Source of the DNA: Agromyces seonyuensis
GTDB taxonomy: Bacteria; Actinomycetota; Actinomycetes; Actinomycetales; Microbacteriaceae
Direction of reading: 5' to 3'
Length of the DNA stretch: 64,000 nucleotides
Assembly: GCF_009789225.1 (NCBI RefSeq)
Contig: NZ_WSTA01000008.1
Coordinates: 1 to 64,000, forward strand
Shown: piece after piece, positions 7,769 through 16,007 of the stretch
Layout: every line of letters begins with the position of its first letter
Numbering within the stretch: the first letter of the stretch is position 1
Translations under genes and position numbers: made by a program
The notes under the pieces: generated by a model
The model's input: only the letters and a program-made list of their open reading frames with translations
Databases searched by the model: none
What the model was told of the DNA's origin: nothing

Positions 7769-8074
7769 TCAGACGGTGGCCGGGCTGCCGTAGGGGGCGA
7801 CGATCATGGCGGTGAGGTCCATCGCGTCGCTCATGCCGAGGCCCGCGCCGAACATCGTGTTGCGCGCGTCGACGGCCGAGCCCTCGACCTCGTAGAGGGT
7901 CGCATAGCGGAACGGCGCGGCGCCGCCCGGCTCCTCGGTCAGGCGCAGTGCCTTCGCCGAGACGAAGCCCGGGAGCTGGAGCACCTCCTGGACGTGCGTG
8001 CCCCAGTACCACTCGCGGAACTCGTCGTCGCGGCCCTCGACCGGGTTGACGAGGGCGATCAGCGTCTCGGCCAT
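7769..8074 (-). CDS. EthD-like small protein downstream of BVMO
   Basis: 101 residues, starting M-A-E-T-L-I-A-L-V-N-P-V-E-G-R-D-D-E-F-R. The F-R-E-W-Y-W-G-T-H-V-Q-E-V-L-Q-L-P-G-F motif resembles the EthD/dimeric alpha-beta barrel family (E-F-x-x-W-Y-x-x-x-H). These small ferredoxin-fold proteins accompany oxygenases; some are isomerases or needed for P450 activity, and often the role is unclear. The ATG overlaps the stop of the Baeyer-Villiger monooxygenase (TGATG), so the two are made together. Confidence 0.8.
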   Translation of the reverse strand: MAETLIALVNPVEGRDDEFREWYWGTHVQEVLQLPGFVSAKALRLTEEPGGAAPFRYATLYEVEGSAVDARNTMFGAGLGMSDAMDLTAMIVAPYGSPATV

Positions 8075-9714
8075 CAGGCGTTCACCGCCTCGCGCGTCGC
8101 GACGAGCGCGCCGTCGAAGTCGGTCGATGCGGACAACTCGCTCAGGATCTCGTGGAGCTTCCCGCGCCCGCCCGGGTTGAGCAGGAACTTGCGCGGCTTG
8201 CCGACGACGTTGGCGCCGTAGTAGTGGCTGTGCTCGGCGGAGAAGATCGACTTCGGGGCGAGCTCCGCCACCATGTCCATCCAGGCCTGCTCGTGCTCGG
8301 CGGTCGGCTCGAATCGGTCGAAGCCCTTCTCGCGCGCGTACACGATGGCGTCGGCGATCCAGTCGACCTGGTCCTGCGAGTAGCGGGGGTAGTTGCCGCC
8401 GCCGGCGCCGTGGGGGCCGCCTGGGAAGAAGAAGTTCGGGAGGCGGTGCGCGGCGAAGCCGGCGAAGTCGCTCGGGCCGTCCTCCCAGTCCGTCGAGAGG
8501 TCCAGACCGTCGCGGCCCCGGATGCCCATGCGGGTCAGTGCGCCGGTGCCGAAGTCGAAGCCCGTCGCGTAGACGATGATGTCGTACTCGCGGTGGCCCC
8601 CGGTGGTCTCGATGCCCGTCGCGTCGATCCGCACGAACGGGGTCTCCTTCAGCGAGACGAGCGAGACGTTCGGCTTGTTGAACGACTCGTAGTAGTCGTG
8701 GATGAACGGCGGGCGCTTGGCGCCGAAGAGGTGGTCCGTCGGGATGAGGCGCTCCGCGGTGGCCGGGTCCGCGACGATCGAACGCACCTTGTTCGCGAGG
8801 AATTCGCAGAACTCGAGATTCGCCTCGCGGTTGGTCGTCATGTCGTAGTAGTTCGACGTCAGTTTGCCGAAGCCGGGGGCCTTCCAGATCTCCTCGTAGA
8901 AGGCCTGGCGCTCCTCGGCGCTGTCCTCGGTCGAGAACTTCCCGGCCGGCGGGTGCATGAAGCCCGTCGGGTTCGCCGGGGAGGTGAGCTGCGCCGCGAT
9001 CCGTTCGAAGTTGTCGCTGAGCCACCGCCGCTTCTCATCGGTGAGCGGGGCGTTGTTCAGCGGCGTCGTCCAGGTCGCGGTGCGCTGGTAGAGGTCGACC
9101 TGAGCTGCGATCTCCGAGATCACGGGCAGCATCTGGGCGCCGGAGGGGCCGTTGCCGATGATCGCGACGCGCTTGCCGGCGAACTCGAGCGGTTTGTGCG
9201 GCCAGGCGCCGGTGTGGTGCCCCTCGCCCTGGAAGTCGGCGAGGCCCTCGACCTCGGGGTAGTGCGGCACCGACAGGCCGCCGGTCGCGGAGACGACCCA
9301 GCGGGCGCGCACCGTCTCACCGGCCTCGGTCGTGATGTCCCAGCGGTTCGCATCGTCGTCCCAGACGGCCGACACGACGCGCTGACCGGTGCGGATGTGG
9401 CGGCGGAGGTCGAACTTGTCGACGACGTGGTTGAGGTAGCGCTCGATCTCGGGCTGCGTCGCGAACTCCTCCTCCCAGGCCCACTCGTCGAAGAGCTCCT
9501 TCGAGAAGAAGTAGCCGTACGTGTAGCTCTCCGAATCGAACCGGGCCGCCGGGTAGCGGTTCCAGTACCAGACGCCCCCGACGCCGTCGCCGGCTTCGAG
9601 GGTCTGCGCGGTGAATCCCGCCTCGATCGCCCGGTGGAGGGCGTAGATGCCGACGACGCCGGCTCCGATCACCAGTACTTCGACGTCGACGTCGTTGTCC
9701 GTCCTGCTCGTCAT
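8074..9714 (-). CDS. Baeyer-Villiger monooxygenase (FMO-type, NAD(P)H)
   Basis: 546 residues, normal for type I BVMOs. Two Rossmann motifs are visible: V-I-G-A-G-V-V-G near residue 20 (FAD) and I-I-G-N-G-P-S-G near 190 (NADPH). The BVMO fingerprint FxGxxxHxxxWP is present as F-Q-G-E-G-H-H-T-G-A-W-P near 165. Such enzymes insert one oxygen next to a ketone to give an ester or lactone. The start at 9714 (M-T-S-R-T-D-N-D) has AGGAG; an upstream in-frame extension to 9819 lacks sequence resembling a protein. It sits divergent from an SDR that could supply or remove the ketone. Confidence 0.93.
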   Translation of the reverse strand: MTSRTDNDVDVEVLVIGAGVVGIYALHRAIEAGFTAQTLEAGDGVGGVWYWNRYPAARFDSESYTYGYFFSKELFDEWAWEEEFATQPEIERYLNHVVDKFDLRRHIRTGQRVVSAVWDDDANRWDITTEAGETVRARWVVSATGGLSVPHYPEVEGLADFQGEGHHTGAWPHKPLEFAGKRVAIIGNGPSGAQMLPVISEIAAQVDLYQRTATWTTPLNNAPLTDEKRRWLSDNFERIAAQLTSPANPTGFMHPPAGKFSTEDSAEERQAFYEEIWKAPGFGKLTSNYYDMTTNREANLEFCEFLANKVRSIVADPATAERLIPTDHLFGAKRPPFIHDYYESFNKPNVSLVSLKETPFVRIDATGIETTGGHREYDIIVYATGFDFGTGALTRMGIRGRDGLDLSTDWEDGPSDFAGFAAHRLPNFFFPGGPHGAGGGNYPRYSQDQVDWIADAIVYAREKGFDRFEPTAEHEQAWMDMVAELAPKSIFSAEHSHYYGANVVGKPRKFLLNPGGRGKLHEILSELSASTDFDGALVATREAVNA

Positions 9715-9765
9715 CAGGCTCGCTCCTGCTTCTCTGCTCTGGCCTCGGCCATCGCACAAAGCTAA

Positions 9766-9880
9766 GCACACGTGCTCAATACTGACAACCATCCCCGTGA
9801 TCAGTGATTGTCGCCGCAACGTTATGCTTGCCTGAATTCAGCGCGTATGGTGAAATCCACCGATCACTCAAGGGAGAATG
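9766..9880. promoter_or_regulatory. Divergent BVMO/SDR promoter region with inverted repeats
   Basis: The gap between the two divergent starts is AT-richer than its surroundings. It contains AGCAC-AC-GTGCT (5-bp arms) and a wider pair, GACAACCA / TGATTGTC (7 of 8 matching), flanking a TGATCA. These are candidate sites for the nearby TetR (10910) or another regulator. Confidence 0.35.
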
Positions 9881-10816
9881 ATGAACGCACCTGCTGACCT
9901 CCGATTCGACGGACGCGTCGCCGTCGTGACCGGCGCCGGCCGCGGCCTCGGCCGGGCCCATGCCCTGCTCCTCGCGGAGCGCGGCGCCGCGGTCGTCGTG
10001 AACGACTTCGGCGGCTCGAAAGAGGGCGTCGGCAGCGATCACGGCCCCGCCAACGACGTCGTCGCCGAGATCGTTGCGGCGGGCGGACGCGCGATCGCCG
10101 ACACGAGCGACATCGGCGTCGAGGCGAACTGCCACGCGCTCGTCGAGGCGGCCGTCCGCGAGTTCGGCCGCATCGACGTCGTCGTCAACAACGCCGGCAT
10201 CTCGCGCTGGGCGGCATTCCCCGACGCCGACGCCGACAACCTCGAGCGCACCCTCGACGTGCATCTGCGGGGAACGTGGCACACCACGCGGGCCGCCTGG
10301 CCGCACTTCGAGGCGCAGGGCTACGGCCGGGTCATCACGACCGTCTCCACGGGCATGCTCGGACTGCCGAACAACCTCGCCTACGCGACGGCGAAAGGCG
10401 CGCTGCTGGGCTTCACACGCAGCCTCGCCACGTCGGGCGCCCCGAAGGGCATCCTTGTCAACGCCATCGCGCCCAACGCGGTGACGCGTCCGAGCGAGAC
10501 GACCGACAAGCCGAACATCGTCACCTCGTCGAGCATGGATGCCGCGCGTGTGCAGGCGATGGAGACCGGCCTCGTCTCCCCCATGGTGGCGCTGCTCGCG
10601 CACGAGTCCTGCCCGGTGAACGGCGAGATCCTCGTCGCGGGCGCGAAGCGCTTCTCGCGCTGGTTCTTCGGCATCACTCCCGGCTGGCTCGCCGACGACG
10701 CTCCCACCCCCGAGGAAGTCGTCGAGCACTGGGACGAGATCAACGATCAGGACGGCTACTACGTGCCGACGAGCCTGAACGACTGGGCCGGGCGTTTCAT
10801 GGCGCACCTCGCCTGA
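9881..10816 (+). CDS. SDR family oxidoreductase (MFE-2-like)
   Basis: 311 residues. SDR core: V-V-T-G-A-G-R-G-L-G, N-N-A-G-I, Ser in TTVSTGM, Y-A-T-A-K. The insertion V-V-V-N-D-F-G-G-S after beta-2 and G-P-A-N-D-V-V resemble the hydroxyacyl-CoA dehydrogenase part of multifunctional enzyme type 2. A C-terminal extension of about 60 residues (FFGITPGWL onward) is longer than in classical SDRs. Two ATGs stand together; the second (9881) is better spaced from AAGGGAG. It is divergent from the BVMO, so it probably oxidises the alcohol to the BVMO's ketone substrate, or acts on the product. Confidence 0.85.
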   Translation: MNAPADLRFDGRVAVVTGAGRGLGRAHALLLAERGAAVVVNDFGGSKEGVGSDHGPANDVVAEIVAAGGRAIADTSDIGVEANCHALVEAAVREFGRIDVVVNNAGISRWAAFPDADADNLERTLDVHLRGTWHTTRAAWPHFEAQGYGRVITTVSTGMLGLPNNLAYATAKGALLGFTRSLATSGAPKGILVNAIAPNAVTRPSETTDKPNIVTSSSMDAARVQAMETGLVSPMVALLAHESCPVNGEILVAGAKRFSRWFFGITPGWLADDAPTPEEVVEHWDEINDQDGYYVPTSLNDWAGRFMAHLA

Positions 10817-10862
10817 GGGCGCTGCTCGGGCTCGCGATCCGGCGCCTGGATCGCGGGAACAC

Positions 10863-10900
10863 GGAACGGGGGCGCGGGCTTCGGCCCGCGCCCCCGTTCC
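10863..10900. terminator. Bidirectional hairpin terminator
   Basis: Perfect 17-bp stem (10863-10879 with 10884-10900) closed by a TTCG tetraloop, between the convergent SDR (ends 10816) and TetR (ends 10910). Confidence 0.85.
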
Positions 10901-10909
10901 CCGTTCGGG

Positions 10910-11620
10910 TCAGCCCGTCGCGACGCGCGGATCGCCCGGCACGAGGGGGGCGCCGAGGCCGGCGCTCAGGAAGACGACGAGATCGTCGAGGAGCACGTCG
11001 AGCTTGGCCGCCTGCGCGCGCTTCTGCTGCGCGGACTGGTAGCGGGCGAGCGCATGGACCGCGCTCGTGAGGGCGACCCACCAGCGCTCGTCGAGCACCG
11101 CCGCCGGAACCTCGGGCAGCAGCTTGGCGAGCAGGGCCCGCAGCGAGACGACCGCCGCCCCCGTGTGCAGGCCCTGCGGCGCGAGCCCCTCGTAGCCGCC
11201 CTCCTCGGTGATGTAGAGGGAGAGGAACGCGAGGTAGTGGTTGTCCGGACGCACGTGGATCGCGAGCGGACGCACGAACGCGGCCACGACGTCGGCGACC
11301 GTCGGGACTTCGCCGCCGAGCATGAGCTCGGCGACCATGTCGGTGCGGATGCTCTCGCTCTGGGCGCCGCGCGACTCCATGAGCGCTGCGACGAGCCCGT
11401 CGCGATCGCCGAAGTGGTACTGCACGGCCGCGTGGTTGCGCTGGCCGGCCGCGACTCCGATGTCTCTCAGCGCGACGGCTGAAATCCCGTGCTCGGCGAA
11501 CAGCCGCTCCGCGGCGTCGAGGATGCGCTGTCGAGTGGCCTCGCCGCGCACGTTCCCGCGCTCACCGGCAGGCCGGCGGGCGTTCGCGCGCGGCCGAGGC
11601 TCCGTCGCGGTTTGAGACAT
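10910..11620 (-). CDS. TetR family transcriptional regulator
   Basis: 236 residues. HTH region: R-G-E-A-T-R-Q-R-I-L-D-A-A-E-R-L-F-A-E-H-G, V-A-L-R-D-I-G-V-A-A-G-Q-R-N-H-A-A-V-Q-Y-H-F-G-D-R-D-G-L. The N-H-A-A-V-Q-Y-H-F-G version of the recognition helix is typical of one large actinobacterial TetR group found beside catabolic genes. The C-terminal half is helical. It is the last gene of the SDR-CMD-HtaA operon, with its ATG 2 nt after the HtaA-gene stop, so it may report on the same pathway. Its operator is not identified. Confidence 0.9.
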   Translation of the reverse strand: MSQTATEPRPRANARRPAGERGNVRGEATRQRILDAAERLFAEHGISAVALRDIGVAAGQRNHAAVQYHFGDRDGLVAALMESRGAQSESIRTDMVAELMLGGEVPTVADVVAAFVRPLAIHVRPDNHYLAFLSLYITEEGGYEGLAPQGLHTGAAVVSLRALLAKLLPEVPAAVLDERWWVALTSAVHALARYQSAQQKRAQAAKLDVLLDDLVVFLSAGLGAPLVPGDPRVATG

Positions 11621-11622
11621 GA

Positions 11623-12114
11623 CTAGGAATCTAGCGCGATCCTGATCCCGATCGGTGCCATTTCCGTGCCGGCCGGATACACGGTGCCGAACAACCCGAC
11701 GGCCGCCGGCGCCAGCTGCGTCGACACCGCGTCCCACACAAGCTCGGTGCCGTCGGCACGATCGACCGGACTCGCCGCCGCAATGGCGACGACCGCCAGC
11801 AGGTCGTCGTCGTTCCCGTCGACGTGCGTGGCGAGCACGCCGCCGTCCGGTCCGACGACGACCTCGGGGTCCTTGATCAGGATGTCCATGAGGCCGCCGT
11901 GCGCGTGGAAGCGCACCCGCCCCTCGAACGAGAAGCGCCAATCGTCGCCCTCGCGGACGGCCCGTCGCATCGGGAACGAGAAGACCCCGCCCTCCCCTTC
12001 GACGGCGCCGCCCTCGACGGTGCAGGTGCCGCGGGCGATGCGCGTGACGTAGGTGATGAGCGAGTCGCGAACGGCCCAGTGGAGCGCGTCGACGGTCGCG
12101 GTCGCGGTCGCCAT
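11623..12114 (-). CDS. HtaA-domain protein (cytoplasmic, single domain)
   Basis: 163 residues, nearly all one HtaA-like domain: L-H-W-A-V-R-D-S-L-I-T-Y-V-T-R-I-A-R-G near the start, then G-G-V-F-S-F-P-M, V-R-F-H-A-H-G-G-L-M-D-I-L-I-K-D-P-E-V and a beta-rich remainder. In known HtaA/HtaB proteins this domain binds heme at the cell surface and carries a signal peptide and anchor. Neither is present here, so the protein should be cytoplasmic. It is nested between a carboxymuconolactone decarboxylase-family gene and a TetR gene with almost no spacing. Its role in this oxidative pathway is unknown. Confidence 0.75.
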   Translation of the reverse strand: MATATATVDALHWAVRDSLITYVTRIARGTCTVEGGAVEGEGGVFSFPMRRAVREGDDWRFSFEGRVRFHAHGGLMDILIKDPEVVVGPDGGVLATHVDGNDDDLLAVVAIAAASPVDRADGTELVWDAVSTQLAPAAVGLFGTVYPAGTEMAPIGIRIALDS

Positions 12115-12116
12115 CG

Positions 12117-12743
12117 TCAGCTCCCGGCCGGCGGCCGGTGGTCGGCGGGGAAACCGGCCATGCCGTCCTCGAGTTCGAGTCCGAGGTTGCGGAAGGCGAC
12201 GCAGTGCATGTCGTACGTGCCGATCGTGAAGACGAAGTCGATGAGCTGCTGCCGATCGAACTGCGCCTCGAGCGCGGCCCAGGTCTCGTCGGAGGCGAGC
12301 CGGTCCCCCGTGACCATCTCGTCGACCGCTCGGACGAGCGCGGCATCGGGAGCCGACCACAGCGAGGCATCCGGGCCCTCGGAGAGGGCGGCGATCTCGG
12401 CCTCGGTGAGCGCGCCGCTCGCCTTGCTCATCCAGACGTGCTGCGCCCACTCGTACTCGCCGTAGCCGAGCCAGGTGGTGCGGAGGATGGCGATCTCGCG
12501 GACGCGGTCGGACAGCGTCGAGCGACGGAGGTGGTTGGAGAAGGGCATCCAGCCCTTGATGAAGTCGGGATGCCAGGCGTAGATGCCGAGGATGTTCGCC
12601 TTCGGGCGCTCGGTCGAAGCGGGAGCCGCGCCGCCGGGCGCGTGGGAGCGGAGGACGGCGAACGCCTCGTCGACCTCGGCGGTCCAGTCATCGGTCGGGC
12701 GCGGCGGGACGCGCGGGGTGGTGGTGGCAGTGGTGTCGGTCAT
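12117..12743 (-). CDS. Carboxymuconolactone decarboxylase (CMD) family protein
   Basis: 208 residues. The CMD/AhpD fold signature is visible as P-F-S-N-H-L-R-R-S-T-L-S-D-R-V-R-E-I-A-I-L-R-T, then Y-G-E-Y-E-W-A-Q-H-V. The CxxC pair of peroxidase-type AhpD proteins is absent, but E-x-x-x-H is kept, as in CMD-type members of unknown or hydrolytic/decarboxylating function. It lies 14 nt downstream of the SDR at 12758 and 2 nt upstream of the HtaA-domain gene, so it is inside a four-gene operon. Its substrate is unknown. Confidence 0.85.
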   Translation of the reverse strand: MTDTTATTTPRVPPRPTDDWTAEVDEAFAVLRSHAPGGAAPASTERPKANILGIYAWHPDFIKGWMPFSNHLRRSTLSDRVREIAILRTTWLGYGEYEWAQHVWMSKASGALTEAEIAALSEGPDASLWSAPDAALVRAVDEMVTGDRLASDETWAALEAQFDRQQLIDFVFTIGTYDMHCVAFRNLGLELEDGMAGFPADHRPPAGS

Positions 12744-12757
12744 GTCGTTCGCTCCGC

Positions 12758-13552
12758 TCAGCCGATGAAGGATCCGCCGTTGACGGAGATGGTCTGGCCG
12801 GTGACGTACCCGGCGTCGTCGGACACGAGGTAGGCGACCGCGGCGGCGATGTCGGACCCGACGCCGACACGGCCGACCGGGATGTACTTCGCCATGTCGT
12901 CGGCCGAGGGGATCGTGCCCGCGGCACGCTTCTTGGCGACGCTCGGCGTGTCGACGGAGGACGGGGCGACGGTGTTGACAGTGATGCCGGCCTTGCCGAA
13001 CTCGACCGCGAGCGCCTTCGTCATCGCCATCTGGCCGCCCTTGGAGGCCGCGTAGTGGGCCATGTTCGGGGCGCCGCGCTGGGCGCTCGACGACGAGATG
13101 AGCACGATGCGACCCCATCCGGCCTCCACGAGGTCGGGGAGCGCGGCCTGCACGGTGTTGAACGTGCCCGTGAGGTTGATGCCGAGCACGGTGTTCCACT
13201 GCTCGAGCGTCATCTCGAGGAACTTCTGCTGCGGGGCGACGGCGGCGTTGGCGACGACGACCGACACGGGACCGAAGTCGGCGCGGATCTCGGCGAGCGC
13301 GGCGTCGACCTGCTCGCGGTCGGCGACGTCGGCGTCGTAGCCGCGCGCGGTGCCGCCCGCTGCGACGATGTCGGCGGCCGCTGCGGCGGCGGTGCCGGGC
13401 GTGCGGCCGATGATCGCGACCGAGAAGCCGTCGGCCGCGAGCCGCTCGGCGATCGACAGTCCGATGCCGCCGGCGGCGCCCGTGACGAGGGCGACCTTGC
13501 GGCCGTGTGCGGCGTGGTCCGGGGCGGAGACCGGTGCCTCGGCGATCGACAT
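12758..13552 (-). CDS. SDR family oxidoreductase
   Basis: 264 residues. Classical SDR: V-T-G-A-A-G-G-I-G, V-A-N-A-A-V (NNAG variant, first Asn replaced by Ala), catalytic Ser in LISSSSA, Y-A-A-S-K, ITVNTVAPSSVDTP, and the C-terminal V-N-G-G-S-F-I-G. It is the first gene of the operon SDR-CMD-HtaA-TetR. Upstream lies an inverted repeat shared with other operons of the window and the divergent IclR gene, so IclR control is likely. Confidence 0.9.
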   Translation of the reverse strand: MSIAEAPVSAPDHAAHGRKVALVTGAAGGIGLSIAERLAADGFSVAIIGRTPGTAAAAAADIVAAGGTARGYDADVADREQVDAALAEIRADFGPVSVVVANAAVAPQQKFLEMTLEQWNTVLGINLTGTFNTVQAALPDLVEAGWGRIVLISSSSAQRGAPNMAHYAASKGGQMAMTKALAVEFGKAGITVNTVAPSSVDTPSVAKKRAAGTIPSADDMAKYIPVGRVGVGSDIAAAVAYLVSDDAGYVTGQTISVNGGSFIG

Positions 13553-13643
13553 TGCGTATTCCTCTCCATCGAAGAACCGAGCACCGCCCGTCGCCTGGCT
13601 CGTCGGTGAGGCGGCATCCGTGCGGTTCGGTCACAATTCTGTT

Positions 13644-13676
13644 GTTCAACGGAACGCATGTTCTGTTGAGCGACAG
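13644..13676. promoter_or_regulatory. IclR-type operator A between SDR 13552 and iclR 13747
   Basis: Contains GGAAC-GCAT-GTTCT (5-bp-arm inverted repeat) in a longer conserved block that recurs almost unchanged at 23476-23498. A TTGACA box for the minus-strand SDR operon lies at 13704-13709 (read on minus), so the repeat covers the promoter's downstream part. Confidence 0.6.
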
Positions 13677-13746
13677 CACTAGGATCGCTTGCGCCTCACT
13701 GGTTGTCAAGCCACTGTGGGAGGCACCCACCGAACGAAGGCAGGCG

Positions 13747-14562
13747 ATGAGCACCACGACTGATGCGGTCGAATCCAGCGAGACGAGCCGGCGCCGGCAA
13801 CCGCTCGCCCGCGGCATCGAGCTCTTGACGTACATGGTCGAGAGCCCGAAGGACGCGCACGGCGTCCGCGAGCTCGCCGGTCGGCTCGACGTGAGCCCGA
13901 GCACCGCGCACCGGCTCATCACCGACCTCGAGAAGCTCGGGCTCGTGCGCCGCGCCGAAGTCGGCACGTCCTACCGCCTCGGACTCGAGTTCCTGCGCCT
14001 CGCGTGGCTCACGACCGACCGCTACCCCTCGCAGGAGCTCGCGCTCGGCGTGCTGCACGAGCTCGTCTCCGAGACCGGCGAGTCGGCGTTCTCGTCGCTC
14101 TACAACGAGCAGCGGCGCTCGATGATGTTCACGACCGCGGTCGAGTCGCCCCATCCCCTGCGCTACACCCTCCCGTTGCAGCAGTGGCTGCCGCTGCACG
14201 GCGGAGCCAGCGGGCTCGCGATCCTCGCCTACACCCCCGACGAGGTGCAGCGCGAAGTCGCGTACGGTCCGCTGACCAAGCTCACGCCCGACACGGTCAC
14301 CGACCCGGAATCGCTGCTGGAGCGGCTCGCCGAGATCCGCCGGGACGGCTACGCCATCACGCACAGCGAGCGCATCGAGGGCGCGGTCGCGATCGCGGCG
14401 CCGGTGTTCGGGCTCACGCCCGGATCGGTCGCCGGCGCCGCCGGCATCTCGATCCCGGAGTTCCGGTTCGACCAGTCGAAGACGCTCGAGCTCGCGCACG
14501 CCGTGCGCCGGGCCGCCGACCGCATCAGCGCCAACATCAGCGGGCAGCGCCTGGACGCCTGA
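13747..14562 (+). CDS. IclR family transcriptional regulator
   Basis: 271 residues. N-terminal winged HTH: P-L-A-R-G-I-E-L-L-T-Y-M, G-V-R-E-L-A-G-R-L-D-V-S-P-S-T-A-H-R-L-I-T-D-L-E-K-L-G-L-V-R-R. C-terminal effector domain: L-P-L-H-G-G-A-S-G-L-A-I-L-A-Y, then D-G-Y-A-I-T-H-S-E-R-I-E-G-A-V-A-I-A-A-P-V-F, the IclR ligand pocket. Such proteins sense catabolic intermediates and can activate or repress. It is divergent from the SDR operon and 170 bp before the ferredoxin-reductase operon. Similar palindromes upstream of both, and of distant operons at 23.4, 27.7 and 37.6 kb, make it the leading candidate for regulator of the block. Confidence 0.92.
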   Translation: MSTTTDAVESSETSRRRQPLARGIELLTYMVESPKDAHGVRELAGRLDVSPSTAHRLITDLEKLGLVRRAEVGTSYRLGLEFLRLAWLTTDRYPSQELALGVLHELVSETGESAFSSLYNEQRRSMMFTTAVESPHPLRYTLPLQQWLPLHGGASGLAILAYTPDEVQREVAYGPLTKLTPDTVTDPESLLERLAEIRRDGYAITHSERIEGAVAIAAPVFGLTPGSVAGAAGISIPEFRFDQSKTLELAHAVRRAADRISANISGQRLDA

Positions 14563-14581
14563 CCCGCGCACGTTCCGCACA

Positions 14582-14622
14582 CGCCGCGGCCCGGATGCTC
14601 TCGCAGCATCCGGGCCGCGGCG
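14582..14622 (+). terminator. Hairpin terminator after iclR
   Basis: Perfect 18-bp stem (14582-14599 with 14605-14622), 5-nt loop CTCGC, 20 bp after the IclR stop. It separates the regulator from the next promoter. Confidence 0.8.
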
Positions 14623-14629
14623 CTTCCGG

Positions 14630-14658
14630 TTGACATCGCCGACCCCTCCGGCGATACT
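14630..14658 (+). promoter_or_regulatory. Sigma-70-type promoter of the ferredoxin-reductase operon
   Basis: TTGACA at 14630-14635, a 17-bp spacer, then GATACT at 14653-14658. One of the best promoter matches in the window; a 30-bp palindrome follows at the expected transcription start. Confidence 0.7.
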
Positions 14659-14666
14659 CACTGTTG

Positions 14667-14696
14667 CGTACAACCGAACTGTAGTTCGCTTGTACG
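14667..14696. promoter_or_regulatory. 30-bp near-perfect palindrome (operator B)
   Basis: Arms CGTACAA-n-CGAACT and AGTTCG-n-TTGTACG with a 2-bp centre: 14-bp arms with one mismatch. The centre is GAAC-TGTA-GTTC, the same GAAC-N4-GTTC spacing as operator A. It begins 9 bp after the -10 box, a position suited to repression by blocking the start site. Confidence 0.7.
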
Positions 14697-14734
14697 AGAC
14701 ACGGATCCCCCCGACAGCGAAGTTGAGGAACACC

Positions 14735-15976
14735 ATGAGCGACTCCGACGCCGCCCGCCACGTCGTCATCATCGGCGCGTCCCTCGCCGGGACGCGCACC
14801 GCGCAGAACCTGCGGACCATCGGCCACACCGGCCCGATCACCCTCGTCGGCGCCGAGGCCGAGCTCCCCTACGACCGCCCGCCGCTGTCGAAGGACGTCC
14901 TGAAATCCGACTGGTCGGACGAAGTCGTCGAGGGCAATCGCCTCATCACCCCGACCGAACTCGACGAACTCGACGTCGACCTGCGGCTCGGCATCGCCGC
15001 GACCGGCCTCGACACGGTCGCCCGCGCGGTGCGCCTCGCCGACAGCACGACCCTCGCGTACGACGTGCTCGTGATCGCGACGGGCGCCGCCGCCCGGCCC
15101 TCCCCCTGGCGCCCCGAGTCGGGCGTCCTGCAGCTGCGCACCCTCGACGACGCCCGCGCCATCGCCGAGCGCCTCGCCCTCCGCGAGCCCGTCGTCGTCG
15201 TCGGCGGCGGCTTCATCGGCACCGAGATCGCCGCCGCCGCGATCGGCTTCGGCTGCCCCGTCACCGTCGTCGACCCCGTCACCGAACCCATGGCCCGCCT
15301 CGTCGGCCCCGAGATCGCCTCGAGCCTCGTCGAACTGCACCGTGCGAACGGCGCCGAGACCCGCTTCGGCGTCGGCGTCGTCGACATCCGCGGCACCGCC
15401 GGCGACCTCACCGTCGTCCTCGACGACGGCACCGAACTCGCTGCCTCGACCGCGGTCGTCGGCATCGGCTCGATCCCCGGCACCGACTGGCTCGCCGGCT
15501 CCGGCCTGACGCTCGAGAACGGCGTCGTCACCGACGGGGGCCTGCGTGCCGTCGGCGCCGACGACGTCTACGCGATCGGCGACGTCGCCCGCTGGCCCCA
15601 CGCGGGCCGCGGCCTGCATCGCGCCGAGCACTGGACCAACGCGAGCGACCAGGCGCGCTTCGTCGCCGCCGCGATCGCCCAGGGCGCCGAGGCCGAGTAC
15701 GCCTCCTCCGACTACGTCTGGTCGGACCAGTACGACTGGAAGGTGCACACCGTCGGCCACCGCGACCCGAACGGCACGTCGATCCTCGTCGGCGACCTCG
15801 CCGTCGACGGACGCGTCGCGGTCGTCCACGCCGACGCCGCGGGCGACGCGGTCGGCGTCGTCACCGTCAACTGGGTGCGCGCACTCAACCAGGCCCGCCG
15901 CCTGCTCATGACCGGCGGATCCGCACGGTCCGTCGCCGACCAGCTCGAGCAGCTCGCGCCACGCGCGGCCGCCTGA
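14735..15976 (+). CDS. FAD-dependent ferredoxin reductase (rhodocoxin/putidaredoxin reductase type)
   Basis: 413 residues. Pyridine nucleotide-disulfide oxidoreductase fold: FAD motif I-I-G-A-S-L-A-G near residue 12, Y-D-R-P-P-L-S-K-D typical of oxygenase-coupled reductases, A-T-G-A-A near 110, NAD motif V-V-G-G-G-F-I-G near 150, and the second FAD motif V-Y-A-I-G-D-V-A. A reductase C-terminal domain follows (W-S-D-Q-Y-D). It passes electrons from NAD(P)H to a ferredoxin serving a P450 or dioxygenase. The ATG at 14735 has AGGA upstream. It is the first gene of the operon reductase, 7Fe ferredoxin, FprA-type reductase and Mrp. Confidence 0.92.
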   Translation: MSDSDAARHVVIIGASLAGTRTAQNLRTIGHTGPITLVGAEAELPYDRPPLSKDVLKSDWSDEVVEGNRLITPTELDELDVDLRLGIAATGLDTVARAVRLADSTTLAYDVLVIATGAAARPSPWRPESGVLQLRTLDDARAIAERLALREPVVVVGGGFIGTEIAAAAIGFGCPVTVVDPVTEPMARLVGPEIASSLVELHRANGAETRFGVGVVDIRGTAGDLTVVLDDGTELAASTAVVGIGSIPGTDWLAGSGLTLENGVVTDGGLRAVGADDVYAIGDVARWPHAGRGLHRAEHWTNASDQARFVAAAIAQGAEAEYASSDYVWSDQYDWKVHTVGHRDPNGTSILVGDLAVDGRVAVVHADAAGDAVGVVTVNWVRALNQARRLLMTGGSARSVADQLEQLAPRAAA

Positions 15977-16007
15977 ACGAGGCATCCGGAAGAGAAAGGA
16001 ACCCCCG

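Noticed and set aside
8152-9765. 537-codon plus-strand frame opposite the BVMO gene
   Set aside because: Shadow frame: Val/Glu/Arg-rich repeats without known motifs, while the minus strand has a complete BVMO.
12117-13967. 616-codon minus-strand frame as one fusion protein
   Set aside because: Its last 208 codons are the CMD-family gene with its own start; the upstream part is a shadow of the SDR gene in another frame.
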